Positions 8,502 to 14,732 of a DNA stretch of 23,750 nucleotides are shown here, one piece after another (the stretch's first letter is position 1; each line of letters starts with the position of its first letter). The stretch is from the NCBI GenBank assembly GCA_049318625.1, contig JBMOGA010000058.1, forward strand, positions 1-23,750. Direction: 5' to 3'. Source of the stretch: JBMOGA01 sp049318625 (lineage in GTDB: Bacteria > Pseudomonadota > Alphaproteobacteria > Rhizobiales > Hyphomicrobiaceae). The notes beneath the pieces were generated by a model that saw only the letters and a list, made by a program, of their open reading frames with translations, did no database searches and was not told the DNA's origin. Made by a program: the position numbers and the translations under genes.

Positions 8502-8687
8502 CAGGAGATGCCCTTTCCCGGCGGCGGACCCATTCACGGATCCGATCCTCCGCAAGCTGCTCGCGTTCGACGGTGTCGACAAGACGATTGTACGCAAACA
8601 TCCGAGAAATATGACAGGTCGATTGCCTGACGTTGCAAGTATGAAACATTTAATCCTAACGAATTCTTTATTTCCCTGGCTGGATTT
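8502..8687 (-). promoter_or_regulatory. AT-rich intergenic region with a possible minus-strand promoter
   Basis: This 186-bp gap between gluQ and the 115-aa gene is markedly more AT-rich around 8590-8680 than its surroundings. Read on the minus strand it contains TTGCAA followed after 17 bases by GTCATA, and further down a TACAAT hexamer, either of which could be part of a sigma-70 promoter for the 115-aa gene. No strong terminator for gluQ is evident; only a 4-bp GGAT/ATCC stem with a GAAA loop lies just after its stop. Confidence 0.3.
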
Positions 8688-9590
8688 TCATCCTTGCGGC
8701 CGCATTCCTATTTTCTCCCAGATATCCTCCGCCGTCGCACCGTCGCGGCGCAGTTGACGGAGCGATACGTCCCGTTCGCTCTTGGCGAGCTTGCGGCCGG
8801 TTGCGTCGGTCAGCAGGCGGTGATGATGATACAGGGGTGCCGGCAGCCCGAGCAGAACCTGCAGAAGGCGCTGGAGATCGGTCGCAGCGAACAGGTCGCG
8901 CCCGCGGGTGACATGGGTTACGCCCTGCGCCGCGTCGTCGACGACGACGGCCAGATGATAGCTGGTCGACACATCCTTCCGCGCGATCACCGCGTCGCCC
9001 CAGCGCTCGGGATGCGCGGTGACGTTCTGCGGCAAGCCCTCCGCATTGAGCTCTTCGAACGTCGGTGGCGCGCCGCCGAGCACCCCGGCGGCGGTCGCGA
9101 GGGCCCGCGCCATATCGAGACGCAGCGCGGCGGGCATGCCACCTGCCGCGCCGGTCGCAAGCGGCGAGGCCGCGGCGTTCCGGTAGAGTCCCGGATAGAG
9201 CGGCGCGCCGTCCGGGTCGGTCGCGGTGCTGCCCTGGGCCCGCACCGCGTCGGCGATTTCGCTGCGGGTCGCATGGCAAGGATACAGCAGGCCCATGGCC
9301 CTCAGCTTCTCGACCGCGTCGCGATAAACCGCAAACCGCTCCGATTGCCGCAACACCGGCAACTCCCACGTCAGGCCGAGCCAATCGAGGTCTTCGAAGA
9401 TGTGGGCGACAAACTCTGGCCGGCTGCGGCCGAGGTCGATATCCTCGATGCGGACGAGAAACCGGCCCCCGAGACGGCGGGCCCAGTTGAACCCGACCAT
9501 CGCCGACAGCGCATGGCCGAGATGGAGGTCGCCGTTGGGGCTCGGCGCGAACCGGAAGGTGGGAACGGGCGGGATCGTGGGCGGGCTCAT
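8688..9590 (-). CDS. gluQRS: Glutamyl-Q tRNA(Asp) synthetase
   Basis: GluQRS activates glutamate and attaches it to queuosine at the wobble position of tRNA(Asp). It is a truncated paralogue of glutamyl-tRNA synthetase without an anticodon-binding domain. The 300-aa length fits this. The class I motifs are present: FRFAPSPNGDLHLGH with HLGH at 23-26, and the KMSKS-equivalent KLAKS at 267-271. RIEDIDLGRSRPEF (47-60) and SYHLAVVVDDAAQGVTHVTRG (210-230) are typical. Only one Cys (YPCHATRS, Cys105) remains of the zinc site found in enterobacterial members. It is divergent from the DNA glycosylase gene, with 60 bp between the two starts. Confidence 0.94.
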   Translation of the reverse strand: MSPPTIPPVPTFRFAPSPNGDLHLGHALSAMVGFNWARRLGGRFLVRIEDIDLGRSRPEFVAHIFEDLDWLGLTWELPVLRQSERFAVYRDAVEKLRAMGLLYPCHATRSEIADAVRAQGSTATDPDGAPLYPGLYRNAAASPLATGAAGGMPAALRLDMARALATAAGVLGGAPPTFEELNAEGLPQNVTAHPERWGDAVIARKDVSTSYHLAVVVDDAAQGVTHVTRGRDLFAATDLQRLLQVLLGLPAPLYHHHRLLTDATGRKLAKSERDVSLRQLRRDGATAEDIWEKIGMRPQG

Positions 9591-9650
9591 GCCGAACCAT
9601 CGCCAGGACGGCGGCCCGTTTCAACCCGAGTCGTTGCGGAAGGGGCTGGC

Positions 9651-10307
9651 GTGGCGCGACCTGTGACGCGGCTGATCGCATCGGACGACGACGTCGCGGC
9701 CGGCGTGCGCGCGCTGCGCCGCAAGTGCACCGTGATGCGCCGGATCCACGAAACGACGGGTCACCCCCCCTTGCGCCGCCGCGAGCCTGGCTTCGAGGGT
9801 TTGGCGCGCATCATCGTCGGCCAGCAGCTGTCGATCGCCAGCGCCGCCGCCATCTGGGGCCGACTGGCGGCGGCCTACCCCGGATTGCCGGCCGCCGCGA
9901 TCACCGGCGCCGATGACGCCGATCTGCGAGCCCTCGGTCTCTCGCGCCCGAAGATTCGCACCCTCCGCGCCGCCGCTGAGGCTGTGTCCGCCGGCCTCGA
10001 CCTCCAGGATCTGGGAAGCGCCGGCGAGGTCGAAATCCACGATCGGCTGACGGCCATCAATGGCATCGGCCCGTGGACCGCCGACATTTTCATCATGTTC
10101 TGTCTGGGCCGGGCCGATGGCTTCGCGGCCGGCGACTTGGCCCTCCAGATCGCCGCCCAACATGCCTATGACCTATCGGAGCGTCCCTCACCGGCCGAGT
10201 TGCTCGCCCTCGCGGACCGGTGGCGACCATGGCGCGGCGTCGCTGCGCGGCTACTCTGGGCCTACTATCCGACCATCCGGAAGGTCCGGACCGCCGAACC
10301 GGTCTGA
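9651..10307 (+). CDS. DNA-3-methyladenine glycosylase II family protein (AlkA-like, HhH-GPD)
   Basis: This is a monofunctional base-excision glycosylase of the HhH-GPD superfamily, expected to remove alkylated purines. The 218-aa product contains FEGLARIIVGQQLSIASA (about 48-65) and the helix-hairpin-helix LTAINGIGPWTAD (133-145). The catalytic aspartate is in GDLAL (Asp162), at the usual distance after the hairpin. It lacks the extra N-terminal domain of E. coli AlkA, like many compact members. The start is a GTG at 9651 preceded by GGAAGGGG at five-base spacing; no nearby ATG has comparable support. It diverges from gluQRS. Substrate range cannot be read from the sequence. Confidence 0.9.
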   Translation: MARPVTRLIASDDDVAAGVRALRRKCTVMRRIHETTGHPPLRRREPGFEGLARIIVGQQLSIASAAAIWGRLAAAYPGLPAAAITGADDADLRALGLSRPKIRTLRAAAEAVSAGLDLQDLGSAGEVEIHDRLTAINGIGPWTADIFIMFCLGRADGFAAGDLALQIAAQHAYDLSERPSPAELLALADRWRPWRGVAARLLWAYYPTIRKVRTAEPV

Positions 10308-10352
10308 TTGAGGTCAGATTCTGGCCCGTCGTCGCAGCTGCAGCACGCTGGC

Positions 10353-10381
10353 TTCACATGATCGACATGGAGGGCTAGTAT
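10353..10381 (+). promoter_or_regulatory. Putative sigma-70 promoter for the HNH gene
   Basis: TTCACA at 10353-10358 and TAGTAT at 10376-10381 are separated by 17 bases and lie about 60 bp upstream of the HNH protein start. The match to the consensus is moderate and the position is sensible. It is supported only by inspection. Confidence 0.4.
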
Positions 10382-10441
10382 CCGCAGTGTCATCCGGCGT
10401 GCGATGCCGATTCTGTTGTCACCGACAGGAAAAGCTTGATC

Positions 10442-11002
10442 GTGAGCGCTCATGCCACCGTGCCGGCCGGCTTTCCGGCCCTGGTCCTGAACGCCGACTT
10501 CCGGCCCCTGAGCTACTATCCGCTTTCGCTCTGGAGTTGGCAGGAGACGGTGAAGGCCGTTTTTCTCGACCGGGTCAACATCGTCTCCGAATACGACAAG
10601 TACGTCCGAAGTCCCACCTTCGAGATGAAACTGCCCAGTGTCGTATCCCTCAAGACTTACGTTCGCCCCGCGCTCTACCCCGCCTTCACGCGCTTCAACG
10701 TTTTCCTGCGCGACCGGTTCACCTGCCAATACTGCGGTGACAAGAACGAGTTGACCTTCGACCACCTGATCCCGCGCTCACGCGGGGGCCTCACCCGGTG
10801 GGACAACGTGGTCACGGCCTGCTCGCCCTGCAATCTGCAAAAAGGCGGCGCCATGCCGATCGACGCGGGCATGGTGCCGCGCCAACACCCCTACCGGCCG
10901 ACCGTATTCGAGTTGCATCGCAACGGCCGGCTGTTCCCGCCCAACTACCTGCACGACAGTTGGATGGACTATCTCTACTGGGATACCGAGCTGGAGCCCT
11001 GA
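10442..11002 (+). CDS. HNH endonuclease family protein
   Basis: A 186-aa stand-alone protein with a C-terminal HNH domain: CQYC (Cys95, Cys98), FDHLIPRSRGG with DH at 107-108, WDNVV with Asn122, and the second zinc pair CSPC (127, 130). The N-terminal half (PALVLNADFRPLSYYPLSLW, then AVFLDRVNIV and LPSVVSLKTYV) is the strongly conserved block seen in a family widespread in alphaproteobacteria. The biological role is unsettled; it is a core-genome gene, and no neighbouring methylase or phage gene suggests a restriction system. The start is either GTG 10442 or TTG 10436, with AGGA at 10427-10430 serving either. A terminator hairpin follows. Confidence 0.88.
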   Translation: MSAHATVPAGFPALVLNADFRPLSYYPLSLWSWQETVKAVFLDRVNIVSEYDKYVRSPTFEMKLPSVVSLKTYVRPALYPAFTRFNVFLRDRFTCQYCGDKNELTFDHLIPRSRGGLTRWDNVVTACSPCNLQKGGAMPIDAGMVPRQHPYRPTVFELHRNGRLFPPNYLHDSWMDYLYWDTELEP

Positions 11003-11051
11003 GGCGATCTCGTCGACCGGGCAACGCGCCGCGCCAGCCTGTGCGGAGCGC

Positions 11052-11079
11052 GATGGCCGTTCACGGCCATCTCAATTTT
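11052..11079 (+). terminator. Rho-independent terminator after the HNH gene
   Basis: An 8-bp perfect stem GATGGCCG / CGGCCATC (11052-11059 and 11064-11071) with a TTCA loop is followed by TCAATTTT. It lies 50 bp past the HNH stop and is the clearest intrinsic terminator in the window. Confidence 0.75.
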
Positions 11080-11186
11080 CGAGTTTCAAACGTTGTCCTG
11101 ATGGTCCGGACCCCGTCGTGGTAACGAGGTCCGACTTTGGAGCCGTCGGCCCGACCCGTCGGGCGGGTCGCGCGCTTCTCTCGACG

Positions 11187-11405
11187 TCACGCCGCCCGGC
11201 GGACGGGCTCGCGGCACAGCAGTTCCGCAATGGCTTCGACGGCCTTGCTCCAATCCAGTCTCGCGGCTTTCGCCCGCGCCACACCGAACGCCGCGAGCGC
11301 ATCGCCAGGGCTGCCGCCATCGCGGAACACGCGGGCGCAGGCTTGGCGGGCGACGCCGAGCGCCTGGTGCCATTGGAACGGATTGATGTGGTCGGGAGCC
11401 TGCAT
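11187..11405 (-). CDS. Small hypothetical protein, 72 aa (93 aa from an upstream GTG)
   Basis: I cannot name this family with certainty, but the composition and the core INPFQWHQALGVARQACARV, FRDGGSPGDALAAFG and LDWSKAVEAIAELLC look like a real, helical, conserved small protein, and I believe similar proteins occur in related alphaproteobacteria. The ATG at 11405 has AGAGG six bases upstream. An alternative in-frame GTG at 11468 has AAGGAG four bases upstream and would add a Pro-rich segment. That GTG lies inside the inverted-repeat structure at 11458-11549, so the leader could influence which start is used. There is no signal peptide, membrane segment or catalytic motif. It is isolated, between the converging HNH gene and the long structured gap. 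Confidence 0.7.
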   Translation of the reverse strand: MQAPDHINPFQWHQALGVARQACARVFRDGGSPGDALAAFGVARAKAARLDWSKAVEAIAELLCREPVRRAA

Positions 11406-11457
11406 GACGAGCCTCTCACTTTTCTGACTGCCGGTGCGGGTCGGCGCAGGGGGGGGT

Positions 11458-11549
11458 GGCAGGTGCACGGCACTCCTTGGCGTCACAACGCGAAACCTTG
11501 AAACGTGACGCCTGGACTGACATGCGTGTCGGGTGCGGGTGCACCTGCC
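11458..11549 (-). ncRNA. Candidate structured leader RNA, three-way-junction-like
   Basis: Three nested helices are visible. The closing stem is an 11-bp perfect pair GGCAGGTGCAC (11458-11468) with GTGCACCTGCC (11539-11549). Inside it are an 8-bp perfect stem GGCGTCAC/GTGACGCC (11479-11486 with 11505-11512) and a 6-bp stem (one G-U pair) around a TGCG loop (11517-11532). On the minus strand this lies 53 bases upstream of the ATG of the 72-aa gene and includes its alternative AAGGAG-GTG start. I recognise no known riboswitch class. Strand and function are inference; the pairing is seen directly. Confidence 0.4.
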
Positions 11550-11626
11550 GTCTCGTTCGAGCGCGCGAACAACCGCGCACTTCGATCTCGATGAATTCTC
11601 CTGTGCCGGCTGACAGCCGTACGATC

Positions 11627-12028
11627 TCAACTGAAGCGCGGGGCGATTCTGCGAATCACCGCGCCGACGCAATCACTCAACGGACGCCACGAACTCTCAG
11701 GAACCGCTCCCATCGACGGCCAGACGGGCCGCGATCGATGCTCCTTCGGCACAAGTCGCTCGGCGATACGCCTACGCCGGTTCGCCTGAGCGACTTGCCG
11801 AAGAGCGAGGAAGGTGCCTTTCAGCGCTTCCTTGGGAGACCGTCCGTACGCAAACGCAACTGGGGTACGCAACGAAACGCAACTGACGCTACCAACACAA
11901 CGCAGCACTGATCTCACCTGCGGAACCGGCGGCGACGCGGACACACCCGCCAACGAACCCTGAGCGACACGCGACTGACGCAACAACACGTGCCGTGGCG
12001 ACTCCGACAGAACTTTGCGCGAACTCAT
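11627..12028 (-). CDS. Doubtful small ORF, 133 aa
   Basis: The ATG at 12028 is preceded by AGGAG at nine bases, a good ribosome binding site, and the frame runs 133 codons. Against it, the third codon position is only about two-thirds G/C, well below the neighbouring genes, the product (Arg- and Ser-rich) matches nothing I know, and the strong hairpin at 11744-11803 lies inside it. It may be a repeat-derived or non-coding stretch that happens to be open. Confidence 0.2.
   Translation of the reverse strand: MSSRKVLSESPRHVLLRQSRVAQGSLAGVSASPPVPQVRSVLRCVGSVSCVSLRTPVAFAYGRSPKEALKGTFLALRQVAQANRRRRIAERLVPKEHRSRPVWPSMGAVPESSWRPLSDCVGAVIRRIAPRFS
11744..11803. repeat. 60-nt near-perfect hairpin
   Basis: CTTCGG at 11744-11749, CAAGTCGCTC at 11752-11761 and GGCGA at 11762-11766 pair with TCGCC at 11782-11786, GAGCGACTTG at 11788-11797 and CCGAAG at 11798-11803. 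That gives 21 base pairs with only a 2-nt and a 1-nt bulge and a 15-nt loop. No T-tract follows on either strand, so a plain terminator is unlikely. It could be a dispersed palindromic repeat or a structured RNA. Confidence 0.7.
11848..11983. repeat. ACGCAA short repeats in an A/C-rich stretch
   Basis: ACGCAA occurs at 11848, 11854, 11867 and 11877, and again at 11978. The longer unit ACGCAACTG recurs exactly at 11854-11862 and 11877-11885, 23 bp apart. The plus strand from about 11845 to 12020 is visibly A/C-rich, unlike the flanking genes. Function unknown. Confidence 0.5.
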
Positions 12029-12227
12029 GACAACGCGCTCCTGTTTTCCCGCCACCATGTTCGCCGTGTGTTCCGCGAACGAGGGAGAATTAACCGTTGC
12101 ACTGTGACCACAAAGTGACTGGTTTCGGGAAATCCGGGGGTATTTTCCTTGACAGTCGTTCAGATGAGACTCCGCACGCCCAGCCGCACACCGGGCTTGC
12201 AAAATCAGAACGAATCAGTGGGGAGAT

Positions 12228-12746
12228 TTATTCGCGGGCCAGAGCCGTGAGGCCGGCTTTGGTGGCCACGACCGCCAGTGCGGCCGAGATCACGGCATTC
12301 CAGCCGGCGAACGACAGCCCGGCAAAGGACCACGGGGCCTCGTCGCAGCGAACCACCCGCGTGGTGCTCAGGCTTTCGAGCAGTCCGCCCTTCGCCAAGG
12401 GTGTGAGCGCACCCGAGCAGGTCTCTGGTCCGGGCCACCATTTCCACTCGACGCCGGAGTGGTAGACGCCGAGGCCTGTGTTGGCCAGAAAGCCCAGTGC
12501 CACAACGAAGAACAGCAGTCCGGCGATGCGCCAGCCGCCCATGCTGCCGGCGACGAGCGCCGCGAAGCTCAAAGGGATGCCCGCGTAGTACGCATACCGC
12601 TCCTGCAAGCACAGCGGGCAAGGGTTGTACCCGCCGATATGCTCGAACCCGAGCGCGGTGATCACCGTGCCCGCCGCGACCACCATCAGCAAAGCACCCC
12701 AACGATAAGCAGGCTCGGCTGTCGTCTGGTGGGCCGCCATGGTCAT
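12228..12746 (-). CDS. dsbB: Disulfide bond formation protein DsbB
   Basis: DsbB is an inner-membrane quinone reductase that reoxidises periplasmic DsbA. The 172-aa product has four membrane segments (about 17-35, 52-70, 73-92 and 141-165). The first periplasmic redox pair is CPLC at Cys43-Cys46, and the second pair is Cys110 (PETCSG) and Cys134 (VVRCDE), matching the family's two-pair layout. GFEHIGGYNPCPLCLQER is highly characteristic. The ATG at 12746 or the one two codons later is the start. It lies 18 bp downstream of the DedA-type gene on the same strand, so the two are probably co-transcribed. I see no dsbA in the window. Confidence 0.93.
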   Translation of the reverse strand: MTMAAHQTTAEPAYRWGALLMVVAAGTVITALGFEHIGGYNPCPLCLQERYAYYAGIPLSFAALVAGSMGGWRIAGLLFFVVALGFLANTGLGVYHSGVEWKWWPGPETCSGALTPLAKGGLLESLSTTRVVRCDEAPWSFAGLSFAGWNAVISAALAVVATKAGLTALARE

Positions 12747-12764
12747 TCCAATCCCGCCAACTGC

Positions 12765-13346
12765 CTATCGAAAAAACTTCAGCGCAACGAACCCGCCGAC
12801 GAGCAGCACGACCGCCACGGTGGTCACCAACGTCAGCCGCCTCTCCACGAAATCACGAATGGGCGGACCGAACCAATAGAGGAGTCCGGCGACGAGGAAG
12901 AAGCGCATCGCCCGGGCAATGATGCTGGCGCCGATGAAAGCCAGCAGATCCATGTGCACCGCGCCGGCCGTGATGGTCAGCACCTTGTACGGGATCGGTG
13001 TCATGCCCTTGATGATCAGGATCCAGACCCCGTAGTCGTTGAACCACTGGGCGAACTGCCCGAAGCTGTCGGCCATCCCGTACAGCTTCAGGATCGGCCG
13101 GCCGACCACTTCGAACAGAAAAAACCCGATCGCGTAGCCGAACACGCCGCCGAGCACGGAGGCGACCGTGGCAACAGTGGCGTACCACCACGCCTTGTCG
13201 CGCCAGGCCAGCACCATCGGCATCAGCATGACGTCCGGCGGAATGGGGAAGAACGAGCTCTCAGCGAAAGAAACGACGATCAACGCCGGCGTCGCACGGC
13301 GGTGCCCGGCGAGCCGCATCATCCAGTCATAGGTGGCTTTCAACAT
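12765..13346 (-). CDS. YqaA/DedA (VTT-domain) family membrane protein
   Basis: A 193-aa integral membrane protein of the VTT/DedA superfamily, YqaA branch. DedA-type proteins are implicated in polyprenyl-phosphate or phospholipid translocation and envelope homeostasis; the YqaA branch is less well characterised. Hallmarks are VVSFAESSFFPIPPDVMLMP near the N-terminus, a Gly-rich VLGGVFGYAIGFFLFE helix and the re-entrant KGMTPIPYKVLTITAGAVHM with its conserved Pro and Tyr, then membrane segments to the C-terminus. I chose the ATG at 13346 (MLKATYDW); an ATG at 13370 would add eight residues. It forms a likely operon with dsbB, which is common in related bacteria. Confidence 0.9.
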   Translation of the reverse strand: MLKATYDWMMRLAGHRRATPALIVVSFAESSFFPIPPDVMLMPMVLAWRDKAWWYATVATVASVLGGVFGYAIGFFLFEVVGRPILKLYGMADSFGQFAQWFNDYGVWILIIKGMTPIPYKVLTITAGAVHMDLLAFIGASIIARAMRFFLVAGLLYWFGPPIRDFVERRLTLVTTVAVVLLVGGFVALKFFR

Positions 13347-13405
13347 GGCCGGCTGGATACGCGGCGGCACTCACCGTGTCCAGAAGCGACCGGGAATACG
13401 ACGAA

Positions 13406-13428
13406 CGGGTGGGACATGGTCCCACCCG
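13406..13428 (-). terminator. Perfect 23-bp palindrome, possible terminator of the 64-aa gene
   Basis: CGGGTGGGAC (13406-13415) and GTCCCACCCG (13419-13428) are exact reverse complements around a 3-base ATG loop. On the minus strand the hairpin starts 41 bases after the 64-aa gene's stop and is followed by a mixed T-rich run (TTCGTCGTATT), not a clean T-tract. It also lies 60 bp upstream of the DedA-type gene, so attenuation or protein binding are alternatives. Confidence 0.5.
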
Positions 13429-13468
13429 CGCGCCGGCTCATGATCAGTGTTTTGGGAGTCCGTAATCG

Positions 13469-13663
13469 TCAGGCGGGGCGGCTGGAAACCGGCTTGCTCT
13501 GCACGGTCTCGGCGGCATCGCGCACCATTTTCTTCGCAGTTGCGAAACCGAAGCCGAACAGTTCGGCGAACGCCCGCGCGCGCTCGACCCGCGCCCGCTT
13601 CATGTAAACCTGAAGGTCCTCGTGATCACCCACACCAGCGGTAATACCAAGCTCGGTGGACAT
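13469..13663 (-). CDS. Small hypothetical protein, 64 aa
   Basis: The ATG at 13663 is preceded by GAGGAG at seven bases, one of the best ribosome binding sites in the window, so this is very likely translated. The product is helical, with a basic middle (YMKRARVERARAFAELFGF) followed by FATAKKMVRDAAET and a short polar tail. It resembles the small basic alphaproteobacterial proteins with an RA-rich helix, but I cannot assign a family. It is transcribed away from the LysR-type regulator, with 112 bp between the two starts, and is followed by a perfect palindrome. Being a target of that regulator is a guess from position. Confidence 0.7.
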   Translation of the reverse strand: MSTELGITAGVGDHEDLQVYMKRARVERARAFAELFGFGFATAKKMVRDAAETVQSKPVSSRPA

Positions 13664-13757
13664 TTGAGTTCTCCTCATGTCATCTCTAGGTTCGTCTTGT
13701 TGTTGTGATTATGTTTAGTTCTCAATCTTGCGCCGCACAAACGACGTTTCCTCACCC

Positions 13758-13778
13758 CATGAGTTAGATAATCTCATG
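13758..13778. promoter_or_regulatory. Inverted repeat overlapping the LysR gene start
   Basis: CATGAG (13758-13763) and CTCATG (13773-13778) form a perfect 6-bp dyad with a 9-base AT-rich spacer, and the right arm contains the start ATG. LysR regulators bind AT-rich dyads and often repress their own genes, so an autoregulatory operator is possible. The site is short and could be fortuitous. Confidence 0.35.
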
Positions 13779-14732
13779 TCTAGCCCGCTCCCTCCGCTCA
13801 ACGCTTTGAGGGCTTTCGAGGCCACCGCGCGCCACCTCAGCTTCAGCCGGGCGGCGACCGAACTGCATGTGACTCCGGCCGCATTGAGCCACCAGATCAA
13901 GGGCCTGGAAGACTTCCTTGGGATCCGACTTTTTGTGCGCCGCACACGCGCAATCGAACTGACCCCGGCCGGCCGCTTGCTCTACCCTGGCCTGCATGCC
14001 GGTCTCCTGCAGATCCGGCAGGCCGTGAATGGACTGGAACGGCTGCGCAACGATCGCGTTCTGGTCATCAGCGCCCCGCCGGGTTTCACGGCCAAGTGGC
14101 TGGCACCCCGCCTGTACCGCTTCCTGATGGCGGAACCCGAGATCGACGCCCGCGTCTCCTCCACCTTCGCGCTGGTCGACTTTGCCGGTGAAGGCGTCGA
14201 CGTGGCCGTGCGCAACGTGGCACTGACCGCCGAACGCGACCCCGAACTCCTCTACGAGCCCCTTTTGCCGCTGGTCGTCATGCCCGTCATGAGCCCGCGG
14301 CTGGTCGAGCAGATCGGCCCCCTGACCTCGCCGTCCGATCTGCGGCGCGCCAATCTCATCCACGACGACAGCCTGTCCGGCCACAACCGCATCCCGACGT
14401 GGGAGGACTGGTTCAAGGCGGCCGGCGTCAACGGCATAGACGTCAGCCGCGGCCTGCGGTTCTCGAGTGCCGACCACGCCCTCGATGCCACCGTGGAAGG
14501 CGCGGGTGTTCTGCTCGCCTATACCCTTCTGGCCCACGACGACCTGCGGACAGGACGATTGGTGACACCCTTCCCCCTCGCGCTCGGCACAGGTCGCACG
14601 TTCCACGTCGTCTGCCCGAAGGGCACGGAGAACCGGCCGAAGGTGAAGGCCTTCCGCCAGTGGGTTGCCGACGAAGTCGCCCGGCTGGACCCGGCGATCG
14701 CATCACCGCCGGTCGGCGCCATGCTCGAATGA
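13776..14732 (+). CDS. LysR family transcriptional regulator, GcvA-like
   Basis: A 318-aa LysR-type regulator. The N-terminal winged HTH spans about 7-66 (PLNALRAFEATARHLSFSRA, then LHVTPAALSHQIKGLEDFLG and RLFVRRTRAIELTPAG), matching the GcvA subgroup. The periplasmic-binding-like effector domain spans about 90-300. The ATG at 13776 starts at the usual distance from the HTH; an upstream in-frame TTG at 13728 is less likely. No Shine-Dalgarno is evident. GcvA itself controls the glycine cleavage genes, but none are nearby, so the target is unknown; the divergent 64-aa gene is the positional candidate. Its 3' end overlaps the tail of hemW by 30 bp. Confidence 0.92.
   Translation: MSSPLPPLNALRAFEATARHLSFSRAATELHVTPAALSHQIKGLEDFLGIRLFVRRTRAIELTPAGRLLYPGLHAGLLQIRQAVNGLERLRNDRVLVISAPPGFTAKWLAPRLYRFLMAEPEIDARVSSTFALVDFAGEGVDVAVRNVALTAERDPELLYEPLLPLVVMPVMSPRLVEQIGPLTSPSDLRRANLIHDDSLSGHNRIPTWEDWFKAAGVNGIDVSRGLRFSSADHALDATVEGAGVLLAYTLLAHDDLRTGRLVTPFPLALGTGRTFHVVCPKGTENRPKVKAFRQWVADEVARLDPAIASPPVGAMLE

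Larger units (their letters stand above)
11406..12227. other. 820-bp stretch with no confident gene
   Basis: No reading frame here has convincing homology or the strong third-position GC bias of the neighbours. It contains a compound inverted repeat (11458-11549), a small stem CGGCT/AGCCG (11607-11619), a near-perfect 60-nt hairpin (11744-11803), a further 6-bp stem (11808-11832) and an A/C-rich segment with ACGCAA repeats (11848-11983). There is also one minus-strand frame (12028-11627) with a good ribosome binding site, listed separately. It lies between dsbB and the 72-aa gene, both on the minus strand. Confidence 0.7.

Noticed and set aside
11152..11170. CGACCCG/CGGGTCG stem after the 72-aa gene
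   Set aside because: The 7-bp GC-only stem has no T-tract in the minus direction; in a GC-rich genome such stems are frequent.
11456..11911. Plus-strand open frame across the structured region
   Set aside because: It has no good ribosome binding site at any ATG, unlikely composition and no recognisable family, and it spans both inverted-repeat structures.
13715..13733. A third AGTTCTCA-like stretch upstream of the LysR gene, similar to the repeats at the left edge
   Set aside because: Only about eight bases match exactly, there is no partner copy nearby and no gene is broken; chance similarity is the simplest explanation.
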